DNA from: Amanita rubescens
Lineage: Eukaryota > Basidiomycota > Agaricomycetes > Agaricales > Amanitaceae
NCBI GenBank assembly: GCA_015039365.1
Contig: WION01000132.1
Coordinates: forward strand, 1-64,000
Length of the DNA: 64,000 bases
Reading direction: 5' to 3'
A model generated the notes under the pieces. It was not told the DNA's origin, ran no database searches, and saw only the letters and a list, made by a program, of their open reading frames with translations. Both the position numbers and the translations under genes were made by a program. Every line of letters begins with the position of its first letter. Position 1 is the first letter of the stretch. This document shows positions 34,976 to 45,113 of this stretch, piece by piece.

Positions 34976-35109
34976 CTGGAGAATTATTCAAAAGTGATAC
35001 AGCAGAGAGTGCATGAGATCTAACCTGTGGATGAACCACAGCTTGACTTTCTTCAGCGGCCTGAGGAACCGTTTATAAACAACAAAGCAATGAGTATATG
35101 AAGTCTAAC
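34976..35109 (-). repeat. tandemly duplicated intron-exon unit of the transposase gene
   Basis: Two 49-bp introns (35061-35109 and 34976-35024), both GTTAGA...CAG, flank a 36-nt exon (35025-35060) coding AAEESQAVVHPQ. The next exon starts again with Ala-Ala-Glu. The 85-bp period and matching intron starts and ends indicate duplication of one intron-exon unit. Confidence 0.7.
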
Positions 35110-35430
35110 CTGTTGATGATCGACATTCGATTGCCTTACATTTTCGTTTGAAGAGAAATCAACATCTTGACTTCTTTCAACGGTCCGAGGAGCCGTCGAT
35201 TGTAGTTCAGCCGTCAAATTTCTGTTTGAAGAGCAAACCCCTGCTTGAGTTCCGTCAATCCTTCGACGTTTCTTTGCCCGCCAGGCTTCACCGGCATTTG
35301 CGAGAGCAACTGATAACCGTTTCCTCGTCTTCTGACAAGAGCGCTGGTGGTAACTAAATGCTTGCGAGGTCGAGAACACTCGTCCACAAACGCACGTTCG
35401 AAACCAAGCTTCGAATTCAGGGGAATCCAT

Positions 35431-37293
35431 CACCGAGAGCACTGTGAAAAGGCTATTAGAAGGGCTGTGGTATAGCCTATAGCAGGTCTTGTATTCGAAG
35501 GTTGCGAGGCAAAAACGCGAAGTGGGGGGTAACGACGTAGTAGTCGTTGCCAGAGTGAGTCATTCCGTGGCAGTGCCACAGCAGGTAGTACGGCATTGAT
35601 CATCAACCCTAGCTGGCACCACGGTTTACATCTATGCTGGTAAATCTCATTCAATGAGTAGGTTCAGCATATCGTGTATTTAACCATAGTAGGAGATGTA
35701 ATCTTCAAAAAACGGTGTTCCCTGATCCTGATATCCCACGCATGGCACCAAATCATGGCCTGTAGAGTCTCACCCGTCATTTGTGCCAAGACGACGGCGC
35801 CAAATGGGAACAGTGACACTCATCGCCACATTGCCCAAGCCTGGGTGCAAATACATGATTTTGATTTGACGAAGAAGACAGATGTTGGGATGTTGGGGAT
35901 GAAAAGCGGCAATACGGATCAAATAGCCCGAGGTAAGGCTGAATTCACGTTAAGGTCGTTGTTCAGAGTTAAGTCGAGCTTACCATCCGTTCTCCAATTC
36001 TCAAGCGGAACCTTTACTTCCCGCGCCACGACGAGAATCGGAGGGCAGAAAGGTCGGACGTCTAGTACTATTGCTGATTATTGAAAATCTGATGAGAAAC
36101 AAAATACTGAGGAAAGAAACATACCAAAAGTGAAAGATCACGGTTATATCGTAACAAGTCCTGGTGAGGAGAGGCCTTCTCAAAGGCACGGGATGAGAGA
36201 GCGCCAGGAAACTAGTGAAGTGCGCTTGTTCGATTGAGAAAGGGTGACCCGAGAGTCTAGCCCTTGGGAGCGATGTGACGTCTAACTCCTGTGCTTTCTG
36301 CGCGGTAATCTATAAGAGGAAGATGAAGAGTCGGAGGAGCTGAGATCGACTTGCCAAATGCGGCCGGGCACGTGTTCATTTGAAAAAGACGGGTCACAGA
36401 CTCCTCGTTCATGAAGCAGCCACAATTAGATGTTGGCCTGCTATTGTAGGCTCAAATTACACGCTATCATATATCATATATAAGTGTTATTGTCTATCAA
36501 GTCCAAACAGACGCGCATTTACGGTCTGTCTACAGGAGATTACCGTGTGACGCTATCAGGATTCAGCTGCCACAGCGGCGTTTTAGATACGAAGTTCGTA
36601 TGAATACTAATTTAGACGGAAACGATAGCGGATGGGCACACCACCGACCCACGCGCAGACTTCAATTACGCGCTCCATATGCCATGGCGCTTCAGATTGG
36701 AGTGGCACTTTCTTCATTTTGGTGTTTGACGGATGAATGGTCAACGACGTTTACCGTTCCTCAGCGCCGGGTACCGCCCCCGGAACAACGTCTCTTAGCT
36801 CACCGACATAAGGACATAAACACAAGGTGAACAAACGAACGAAATCAGGCTCTCTCATGTCTCCCACAATTTGAAGCTACTTTGTTGTGGAGCGCTCCAC
36901 AGCACTCCCATCATGAGCCCTGCAGTCACATGCTGCGGCAGCTGCTTCGAAACAAAACCACAAGATGGTGAACAAGAACAAGAACAAGTTTCAAGTGAGG
37001 GCAAAGGTTGTGTAAGCGCTGCAGAAATACTAATGGAATGCTATCTCAGACGTATCGCGTGGCAAACGACTCTGTATATTTACCTAACAGAATGCTACCT
37101 ACATGCGGCATTAGCGTTGGGTAAAGTAATGCGAAGTGAAAGGCATACCTCAGACGCCGCACGTGGCAAATGACTGAGGGAACGAGTATGTACGGGTAGC
37201 TTATATAGCGGTAGCGAGAAGGGGTCAAGAGCGACCCTAAGATAGTGGTAGGCATCGTAGCGGATAGGGAATGGTACCTGTATAGAGTGAGAG
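35431..37293. other. non-coding stretch with degenerate gene fragments
   Basis: At about 35750-36190 the minus strand keeps a decayed version of the first exon and intron of family X (compare 54399-54511). At 36222-36310 a stretch starting TCGATTGAGAAAGGGTGACC matches 52117-52200, beside the Tad-like ORF1 remnant. The remaining sequence has only short unrecognised frames. Confidence 0.5.
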
Positions 37294-38878
37294 ACATGTG
37301 GTATGTATGTACTAGAGCATATATAACATAGCGCAAGCGGGGAGCAGGGAAAGTCAGAGAGAATGAGAGAGCACACAAACAGAGCCAAACAGAGGTTGCC
37401 AGAACAGGCAAAAAGCGCCACCTGTAATTATGCAAAGGAAGGAAGAAAGAGGGTGGTCACGCGTGATGTACCTGCCGAATTGGGCGATCGCGCTGGCCAA
37501 CACGAACAACGTCGGCTGGAGGGCGAACGAGGTAATATTATGACTGACTATATTGAGTAAAATTGCAGAGAAACGAACTATGCAACTTTATATCGCGGAG
37601 ATATGAAATTAAAAGCAGAGGTTAGCGTACGAGACGCGAATTAAGAGAAACGGCACACTTACAAGCCTCATGATAGAAGGAACGGCACGGGATGCTTGTT
37701 TCGTGCATAGAAAGTTGGAGGATGCATTATAAATGAAGAAAAGAGCGAGAAGCTGATGGTAGAGGGTTGTATGTGCCGAATAAGAGAGAACGCGCCGCCA
37801 ACGCACACAACGTCAGCAAGAAGGCGATCGACGCGGTATTAGGGCCGGACGTATTGAAGGGAATGCTTCAGAATTCCATTGAGCAACTTTCTATAGAGGA
37901 GATACAGAACTAGAGGGGTCATTCAGCGTGCGAGACGCAAATTTAGCGAAATGACACACTTAAGTCACTACGGATCTTTCCGTCTAAGCCAACCGGGCAG
38001 AGAGCGCCGGTAACGGGGTGGTTGAAGCTGCTAGTTATCTTGACTACGCAAATAGGCAGCAAATTCAGTGGCTCGTCTCTGGGAGTTATCCAGTTCGTCC
38101 TACGAACCCCGTTCTAACGCCCCTCTTCGACCAGGTGGGTGTTAGGAGACGACTCTATTAAACCGTTGGAAGATGAATGATGCAGAGCATCACGTCCAGG
38201 TAGAGGAATAGCATAATAAGCCCGAATCCGTCACATGAAAACTTGATGGGTCACTGCTGCAGAGGAGATGCGTCTGGATCGGCTTGGATGCATTCAGGCA
38301 GGACCTGCGAGAAACAGGCACTGGAGGCTCAGGTTCTATCTATATCTCGATAGGGTTTGGGCAGTCGACGATGCTCCAGATGATTCCTCCGTTGTGCCAG
38401 CAGCCGATCCACAACTGCAGGAGTTTCAATGGCGTGACTGTTGTCTTGTAACCAAACCACGCGGCGTTCGGTTGACGCTGGTTGGGTCATCGAAGACCAT
38501 AGGCATACTGTTGATATATCTGAGACTTCTGTCAGCCCTGATCGTGAAACGAGTGAAGTTTCACATACAAACTGAGGAACCAGGGAAGCGACGCGACCGG
38601 TAGTTGGACGTCAACCATTTCAAAGTGATTGTGGATCATAGGAGGACATCTGGCTACTAGAGCTTCGAAGATGCGTTGATCGAGGAGCGTCCCGTGCATC
38701 AATGGCCTGTAGACCATGTATCGTTAGTACCGAAGAAGAGAATGGTCAGACGGCGACATACGCATAATATCTTGGTAGTGATCTATCACATAGCACCTCC
38801 AGAAGCCAAGACGCCTGACATATAACTGCGAATCGCATTTGATAAGCGAATCTGAGTCAAAGAGGACGAAAAGGGAAG
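37294..38878 (-). repeat. left inverted-repeat arm, outer part
   Basis: Matches the right arm (61.96-63.547 kb) in inverse orientation almost base for base; one visible difference lies near 38283. It carries minus-strand fragments of a Plavaka transposase N-terminus (RNHLEHRRLPKPYRDI-like, with an in-frame stop) and of a TBC-domain gene (PLMHGTLLDQRIFEALV, SLPWFLSLYV). The inner end is the insertion point of the gypsy element. Confidence 0.95.
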
Positions 38879-39310
38879 TGTTACGTTTGTTCGTTCACTG
38901 ATAAGTCAAGCCTATCAGGTACCGTAGGTTCCTCAAGGGAGTTCCGGCACTTTAAGAACGTTCAAAGAATAAGAGTTTTATCGGATAAGTCCCCAAGGGA
39001 ACTTAGACGATAACGAGACAGATTTTGACTGTTAAAACTAGACTGAGGTCTAGTCGTATATTTGCGTGATTTATATAGTACAAAGTACATACGCAAATAT
39101 GGTAAGTATATACACATGTGATAATGAAAACGGTTAACATGTGAAAATGAAACGGTTAACATGTGAAAATGACATACATGTGATAAAAGTAATTGGCATA
39201 TGATAAACGACGAATGTTCCAGAAGGAACGCATATGCAATCGATGACGTAGGAGAGATGACATAGATGATAAGATAAAAAAAAGATAGGCTATGACGTAC
39301 GTTTGTAACA
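38879..39310 (-). repeat. gypsy LTR, 3' copy
   Basis: 432 bp; ends are inverted (TGTTAC...GTAACA). No visible differences from 46950-47381. Confidence 0.96.
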
Positions 39311-39367
39311 TAGCCCTTCTCCTACATACGAAGTCCAATATTCACCGAATATTGAATTTTCTTGTGA

Positions 39368-41578
39368 CTACGTGTCACGATTGTGTTCGGCATCGCTGTC
39401 GTAGGTGTAAGAGTCTTCATTTCCTTGCCAGGGATGATGACGGCGGCGGCGGTTGTCAGTAAGTCGTTCTTGAAGAGTCGGTCGCTCTTCTCGTGTATTC
39501 GAGGCGGTCATAGTGGCGACATGTCGTGTCGACTGTCCTCGTGTAGATTGGCCTCGACGGTTTCCAAGGTTTCGTCGTGATGGTGGAGGTCCAGTAGTAG
39601 TAGTAGTGAAGCGGTTGCCTGGAGGACGAGTATTCGTTCCTCGTCGTCTTCTTTCAATAAGTGGGGAAGGTTCGCCTTGTTCAAGTTGGGCGGAATCGAT
39701 AGTAGTAGCGGGTGAGGCGGTGGAAATTCGTCTTTCAGGGATTTGTTCAAACGGTGTGGGCAGCGATGACTGTGTCATAGCGTCTGGATAAGTGGGAGGC
39801 GGGGTTTCCTCATGTATCGGTCCTCGGCGTATTTCTCGTCGTTGATGGTGCTCGGTAGTGTGATGTGGGGCTCCGCACATGTAACAGCCTTGAGTTCCAG
39901 GGATATCTTCTCCTTCGAAGGCTAGGTTATTTGGTTCGAACGACACCAATCGTTCGGCTGAGGGATCAGGTCCGTGCAGGTGAAAGATAGTGCGACGTGT
40001 CGGATTTTCAAGGATAGGGACATCGCGTCCTTCAATCGTATGTCCTGTTTGAAGTGCGATGACGGCGGCGTCTTGGTATTCGTTATTGGTATTAGGTCTG
40101 TTAGGGCTACGATCGTGCCTCCATACGAGATTGTTAATCGTCGTTTGTAGTTGTCGTAGTATAGTTACATCCCAACCATCAGGGGTCATCATTGGGTTGA
40201 GACGGTCGCTAAGGGTTCGAATATGTTCGAACGTAGCATTGACGGGAGTGCGGGGAAATACAGGGCGTCCGTGCATCCAAGCCATGCCAGTGTCTAAAGC
40301 GGGTTGTCGTGTTGGTTGGATGAAATGGTGACGATGTCCGGCGGTGGTAAGACGGGTTGCTTCTTCGAGGTATACGTCTCCTCGTAAGTCACAAAACCAA
40401 TGAATATTGTTCCAGATCATCAGGGTGATCCAGCGGTTGCGTTGCGGTTCTCGGAACCGGCGGGTAAGATTAATGATGACGTTAACGAGAGCCATCAGAT
40501 CAGGGCGAACATATCTATTCAAGATGAACAGATAGTTGTTGGCAAAGGTCCAGGATGTGAATAATGTCCAGATTCGGTAAAAGGCTCGTCGAATTATTGG
40601 ATCCACGAAGGAGGGGATGGCGTAATGCGTCAGGATGACGTTTATAGCGGGAATGTCAGGTGCGGGCACATTAAAGTTGTCGTCATTGACAGAGGCGTGC
40701 TGGAAGTAGAACCTAGGAATAGGTCCTTCGGCAGGGAGTCTAGGTACTGGGCTCATGGATCGAGCGTGGGTTTCCCTCATTAAATCCAACGGGGTGTAAA
40801 GGGGCCTTGGCGATGGAGTGTCTTCTGGGAAGACAATAGGGATTGAAATGGGATTGACGAGTCTTTCATTGATCTCGTCATCGATAGCAGCATTGGCGGT
40901 GATGGTATCGATTTCGGCGGCAACAGCGTTAGCGGCGGCAGAGATGGCAGCGGTGGTTGCGGCATTGGTGGCAGCGATGGTCCTTGCCCTTTCGAGGTAG
41001 TCGTTGACGAGTTCTTCATCAATAGGAGGAACTCCCAGGGTAAAGGCGGTGGTATTGAACATGAGTAGTCCTTCTCGCATGATCCGGATATCCTCAGAGG
41101 TGGTGTCGGGACGTGGTCCGCGTGCGTAGGTGATAACCATTTGGTCTCTGGTGGCGAATACTTGAGCTACCATTTCCTGCATTTCGGGTGGCACAGGGGT
41201 ATCAGGGAGAATAGCGTTCCCCATATCTGTGACGTTTCGCATTAGTTCTTCTATCGTAGAAGCGTTTGATGGTGGGAAGGTATAGGATGAGTCAGAAGAT
41301 GAAGAATCTTCTTCTCGTGGCATGAATTCCTCGTCAGAAGGAATTATAGGGAACCATTCTGTACCGATGGATGTATAATGTAACATACAGATGGGAGGAG
41401 GAATTGGCAATGGTGCGGGTGATTCCTCTCTAGAAGGGGTCGGAGGGACGGTTTCCTCGACGACTGTTGAAGCGGCTGGAGTAGCAGCGGCGGATGGGTT
41501 GTTAATAGGGGAGGACATGGTTTCAAGAACGGCGTTTTCGTGATTTACGAGTAGTGGGGACAATTGCTGTAATTCCAT
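39368..41578 (-). CDS. accessory ORF3 downstream of gypsy pol, unknown function
   Basis: The ATG at 41578 lies inside the last codons of pol in another frame, a 56-bp overlap; the product is 736 residues. The N-terminal 300 residues are acidic and rich in Pro, Thr and Ala, with an Ala-rich tract (about 195-230). The middle (about 300-480) looks globular (RAFYRIWTLFTSWTFANNYL, NRWITLMIWNNIHWFCDLRG). Near 590 is a Cys/His cluster, CYMCGAPHHTTEHH, like a modified zinc knuckle. The tail is basic and Arg-rich. It shows no signal peptide or clear membrane segment, so an envelope role is not supported. Most gypsy elements lack such an ORF; a second Gag-like or nucleic-acid-binding protein is my best guess. 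Confidence 0.75.
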   Translation of the reverse strand: MELQQLSPLLVNHENAVLETMSSPINNPSAAATPAASTVVEETVPPTPSREESPAPLPIPPPICMLHYTSIGTEWFPIIPSDEEFMPREEDSSSSDSSYTFPPSNASTIEELMRNVTDMGNAILPDTPVPPEMQEMVAQVFATRDQMVITYARGPRPDTTSEDIRIMREGLLMFNTTAFTLGVPPIDEELVNDYLERARTIAATNAATTAAISAAANAVAAEIDTITANAAIDDEINERLVNPISIPIVFPEDTPSPRPLYTPLDLMRETHARSMSPVPRLPAEGPIPRFYFQHASVNDDNFNVPAPDIPAINVILTHYAIPSFVDPIIRRAFYRIWTLFTSWTFANNYLFILNRYVRPDLMALVNVIINLTRRFREPQRNRWITLMIWNNIHWFCDLRGDVYLEEATRLTTAGHRHHFIQPTRQPALDTGMAWMHGRPVFPRTPVNATFEHIRTLSDRLNPMMTPDGWDVTILRQLQTTINNLVWRHDRSPNRPNTNNEYQDAAVIALQTGHTIEGRDVPILENPTRRTIFHLHGPDPSAERLVSFEPNNLAFEGEDIPGTQGCYMCGAPHHTTEHHQRREIRRGPIHEETPPPTYPDAMTQSSLPTPFEQIPERRISTASPATTIDSAQLEQGEPSPLIERRRRGTNTRPPGNRFTTTTTGPPPSRRNLGNRRGQSTRGQSTRHVATMTASNTREERPTLQERLTDNRRRRHHPWQGNEDSYTYDSDAEHNRDT

Positions 41579-44500
41579 GTTGTTCCTTATATTTGTTTAA
41601 GGTCTCCTCGGAGTGTTCTAAGTTTTCCTCGGTTTCCCATGAATTGTCAGATGTCGGATAACCTTTCCATTTGACTAAAAATTGCCATTGGTTTCCTTTT
41701 CTTCGGTGCGAGATAATCGTCTCGATTTCGTATTCTTCTTTGTTATCTATAAGGTCTGGGGTTGGTCTGGTAAAGTTTGGACCATGTGTTTCGTTTTCAT
41801 GATAAGGGGTAAGGAGTGAAACATGAAAAACGGGGTGAATCTTCCATCTTGGGGGAAGTTCAAGTTTAACGGTGACAGGTCCTAAGATCTTTTCGATCTT
41901 GAACGGTCCTTCTCGTCTAGGCGAGAATTTTCTTATTTGTCCAGTTTTCAGGTTTCGTGAGTCTAGCCATACCAAGTCTCCTTCTTTAAATGCGGGAGAT
42001 TTCCCTTTGACACGTTGAGTCATTAGCTGTCTAGCTAATTCGTGTGCGGCGAGAGCTTCGTCTCGTATTTGTGTTAAGACCTTGAAGCGGTCTTCAGCGG
42101 CGGGTACGTTGATTCGCGGGAATGCTGTGGGGATAGCCACAGGCTCTATTCCAAACATGATTTCAAACGGTGTCATCTTGGTAGATTGATGTATCCGTTG
42201 ATTGTGCGCGAATTCTGCTAATGGCAGGTGATCTTTCCACTGTTTTGGATGATCAACGCAGTATAACCGGAGGTAGGTTTCTAGCTCCTGATTGAGTCGT
42301 TCCGATTCTCCGTCAGTTTGCGGGTGAAAGGCAGTTGACTTTCTATGGTTAATTCCGAAGATCTTGCAGATTTCTTCGAAAACTTTAGAGGTAAATTGTG
42401 GTCCTCTATCAGAGATGAGGGTTGTCGGTAACCCGTATTGTTTATAAACATCGTTAATGTAAGAGTTGGCGGTATCCATAGCGGTAAAAGATTTTTTGCA
42501 TGGTATGAATATTACGCCCTTCGTTAAGCCTTGATCGACCACGGTCAAAACAGAATCAAAACCGTCGATAATTGGCAGATCTGTGATGAAGTCCATTGAA
42601 ACTTGTTCGAATGGGCGTGTGGCATGGGATTTAATAGGCATCAAACCCGGTGTGATCGGATGTGTATTAACCTTCATTTGTTGACATAAGGCACAGCCTT
42701 CGACCCATCTAGATACGGTTGTTGTCATTCCAGGCCAATAATAGTCACGGCGGATAAGCTCTAGTGTCTTCAATCGTCCAGGGTGACCCATAACTACGGG
42801 GTCGTGATGTGACTTGATTATTTCGTTTCGTAATTCTTCGTTTTGGGGAACATAAACGCGTCCTTGATAACGAATGATGTTGTTATCGTTCTTCCAGTCA
42901 TTAAACTTTGATCGGAGGGGTAGTTTTCCGTGTTTGAGACCGTCAATTACAACTTTAGCAAATTTATCTTGTGGCAATAATTCGGTGATTTTGTCTGCCC
43001 AAGATACATTGATCGCGCCGATAACCATGTCATCAGAGATCATGGTTTGTGGGATTTCTTTTGCTTTTGCCTCTTCTTCGTTAATATGGTCAGGGCGTCT
43101 CGATAAAGCGTCTGCCTGAATAAGTTTTGATCCAGGGACATGTTCTAACTTGATATCAAATTCCGTGATTTCTTGCCACCAGCGTGATTGTCTGGCGGTC
43201 ATCTTCTGCGGATGTTTATAATATGATAAATTCTTATGATCACAGTGGATCATTATCGTATGTGGGCTTCCTTTAAGAAGGTGTCTCCAGGTTTCAAACG
43301 CTTTCTTTATTGCTAATAACTCGCGATCGTATACTTGATATCTTTGTTCGGTATCGCTTAACCGATGACTGATAAATCCGCATGGGTGCAGTTCTCCATC
43401 AGATCCCCGTTGTTTCAGGACGGCTCCTACCGCCCAGTTTGACGCATCGGTCTCTAATAAAAACGGTTTCGTTGGATCTGGCATAACTAGAACCGGTTCT
43501 TCTAGGAATTTTTCTTTTAACGTGTCAAATGCTTTCTGACATTCTGCATCCCATCGGAAGGGAACTGTTTTCTTCGTAAGTTCCGTGAGCGGAGCTACTA
43601 TTTCGGCGTAATTTCCTATAAATTTCCTGTAAAAGTTCGCGAACCCTAGAAATGATCGTATTTGTTTAACAGTTTTCGGTTCGGGCCATTTACTGATTCC
43701 AGTGAGTTTTACGGGGTCCATCATGATCTTTCCTTCTTTGACGATCATCCCAAGGAATTCGACTTCCTTGGCGACGAATTTACATTTTTCTAGTTTCAGG
43801 AACAGATCGTTTTCTTTCAGCCGTTGCAAGACTTGCTTAGTGCGCTCCCTCGTTTCTTCCTCGTTCGCTCCATATATCAACATATCGTCAATATAGACGA
43901 CTAGCCATCCTTCGGCTATCATGTCACGGAAGTATTCGTTCATCATCGTTTGAAATGTTGACGGTGAATTGCATAATCCAAAGAGCATTACAGTAGGTTC
44001 GAAGAGACCACGGTTCGTCGTGAACGCGGCTTTCCATTCGTCACCTTTCTTTATTCGCACATTATTGTAACCCCATCGGAGGTCTAACTTGGAGAAATAT
44101 TTCGCTTTTCTTAGTTTTAATAATAGGTCGGATACTAAAGGAAGGGGATAGGCATTCCGTTTTGTCCAGCTATTGATGTATCGGTAATCTTGGCAAGGTC
44201 TCAACTCTCCTTTTTCTTTCTTTGCAACGTAAAAGAAAGGAGATGCTTGCGGAGATTGTGATGGTCGAATATAACCTTTTTTGAGTTGTTCGTCGACCCA
44301 TTTATTCATTAGCTGCTCTTCGTGGATTGATAACGGATAGTTCTTTGCTATTTTAGGTTTAAATCCTTCTTTTAGATCTATTGCATGATCCCATTGTCGT
44401 GAAATGGGAAATCGTTCTGATGTCTGTTTATCAAAAACTTTTCTCCATTTGTTATATTCAGGGGGTAATTCTACTTTCGTAGATTTATCTTCGTGTTCAT

Positions 44501-45113
44501 GTGCGAGCGCTTGAGATGCTGATGTTTTCGCTTGGATCCAAAGGTGATCAGTCTCGAGATCTTCGTCCTCATCTGCATTCAATTCTTCTTCTTTTTGGAT
44601 ATACCGGAGGTACATTTCGGTTTCTTCGTCATAATCAAACGTAGTTTCTTCTTCCAGATCGATCTTCCTTTTGTTAGGGAATCTAACTGTTCCTTCAGAC
44701 CAATCTATTCTGGGGTTGATTTCTCGGAGCCAAGGTAATCCTAGTATCAGTCGTTGATCGCCTAGTCGTGTGACATAAAACCAGTCTTTAAACCGGTTGT
44801 CTTCGATGTTATAGCTTATCTGGATTTTATACCGTATATCTCCAGACTTGTTATTTGTTCCGTCCACATTTCGCACTGGGATGGGTTTCTTTAAGCGAGT
44901 GATTTCGTTCCAATTGACGAGTGAGCTATCGACGAATTTTCCTTGTGCGCCAGAGTCGATAAGGGCTTTGGTTTCAGCGGTTTTTAGATTCGAACATTTG
45001 GTAATGGGAATGGTGATTTTATTTCTGGATATGGAAGATACTGTTACACCATTTATACATAGTTGTTCGTCTTCAGAGACGACGGACGCTAATTCATCGT
45101 CGTCTCGTTCTAA
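41523..45113 (-). CDS. gypsy Pol: protease, RT, RNase H, integrase, chromodomain
   Basis: The frame runs 1,196 residues from the frameshift site. The protease motif is ALIDSGAQGKFVD (near residue 55). RT shows LRPCQDYRYINSW, YFSKLDLRWGYNNVRI and the catalytic VVYIDDMLIYG. RNase H has FLLETDASNWAVGAVLKQ and YDRELLAIKKAFETWRHLL. Integrase has an HHCC finger (HPGRLKTL ... CALCQQMK) and D,D,E in VSMDFITDLP, LISDRGPQF and GESERLNQELETY. The C-terminal chromodomain (QFLVKWKGYPTSDNSWETEE) would tether integration to modified chromatin. The frame is intact throughout and ends at 41523 within ORF3's start region. Confidence 0.96.
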   Translation of the reverse strand, partial: LERDDDELASVVSEDEQLCINGVTVSSISRNKITIPITKCSNLKTAETKALIDSGAQGKFVDSSLVNWNEITRLKKPIPVRNVDGTNNKSGDIRYKIQISYNIEDNRFKDWFYVTRLGDQRLILGLPWLREINPRIDWSEGTVRFPNKRKIDLEEETTFDYDEETEMYLRYIQKEEELNADEDEDLETDHLWIQAKTSASQALAHEHEDKSTKVELPPEYNKWRKVFDKQTSERFPISRQWDHAIDLKEGFKPKIAKNYPLSIHEEQLMNKWVDEQLKKGYIRPSQSPQASPFFYVAKKEKGELRPCQDYRYINSWTKRNAYPLPLVSDLLLKLRKAKYFSKLDLRWGYNNVRIKKGDEWKAAFTTNRGLFEPTVMLFGLCNSPSTFQTMMNEYFRDMIAEGWLVVYIDDMLIYGANEEETRERTKQVLQRLKENDLFLKLEKCKFVAKEVEFLGMIVKEGKIMMDPVKLTGISKWPEPKTVKQIRSFLGFANFYRKFIGNYAEIVAPLTELTKKTVPFRWDAECQKAFDTLKEKFLEEPVLVMPDPTKPFLLETDASNWAVGAVLKQRGSDGELHPCGFISHRLSDTEQRYQVYDRELLAIKKAFETWRHLLKGSPHTIMIHCDHKNLSYYKHPQKMTARQSRWWQEITEFDIKLEHVPGSKLIQADALSRRPDHINEEEAKAKEIPQTMISDDMVIGAINVSWADKITELLPQDKFAKVVIDGLKHGKLPLRSKFNDWKNDNNIIRYQGRVYVPQNEELRNEIIKSHHDPVVMGHPGRLKTLELIRRDYYWPGMTTTVSRWVEGCALCQQMKVNTHPITPGLMPIKSHATRPFEQVSMDFITDLPIIDGFDSVLTVVDQGLTKGVIFIPCKKSFTAMDTANSYINDVYKQYGLPTTLISDRGPQFTSKVFEEICKIFGINHRKSTAFHPQTDGESERLNQELETYLRLYCVDHPKQWKDHLPLAEFAHNQRIHQSTKMTPFEIMFGIEPVAIPTAFPRINVPAAEDRFKVLTQIRDEALAAHELARQLMTQRVKGKSPAFKEGDLVWLDSRNLKTGQIRKFSPRREGPFKIEKILGPVTVKLELPPRWKIHPVFHVSLLTPYHENETHGPNFTRPTPDLIDNKEEYEIETIISHRRKGNQWQFLVKWKGYPTSDNSWETEENLEHSEETLNKYKEQHGITAIVPTTRKSRKRRS

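Larger units (their letters stand above)
28472..35430 (-). mobile_element. Plavaka/CACTA-type transposase gene, split by a nested LTR element and frameshifted
   Basis: The N-terminus at 35430 is a Cys/His segment (CVCGRVFSTSQAFSYHQRSC). Then come a poly-Asp tract and LAQRRNRREHRRLPKRYRD (32.2 kb). The next landmarks are YHPYPNQSSFLLGEWYWNGG, LHPGPKDFDAGILHHRRLIS and VYGELYTSEAFFEAHRMLQD (31.4-32.0 kb). Further on are CLCPRCLIPKDRVPNMG (30.85 kb), MLVVDLMHEVELGIWKAVFI (30.5 kb), YKFHALGDYVYSIRRFGTTD (29.85 kb) and MRYHWGQGIGHRYAF before the stop at 28472-28474. Several introns are visible. The exon carrying the Ala-Ala-Glu-Asn codons is split by the element at 32345-34970. A one-base shift near 30300 separates MTARDY from CAIPVFDGLLPEPHNAY. 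The family name is from memory of Agaricomycete transposons; terminal repeats were not found. Confidence 0.75.

Noticed and set aside
36871..37173. Plus-strand 100-codon frame with Cys-rich start
   Set aside because: No homology recognised, and it runs into unconserved sequence just outside the left arm; chance frame.
39368..41578. Envelope-like gene in the gypsy element
   Set aside because: The position fits, but there is no signal peptide, no membrane segment and no furin-like site; the Cys/His cluster and basic tail suggest nucleic-acid binding.
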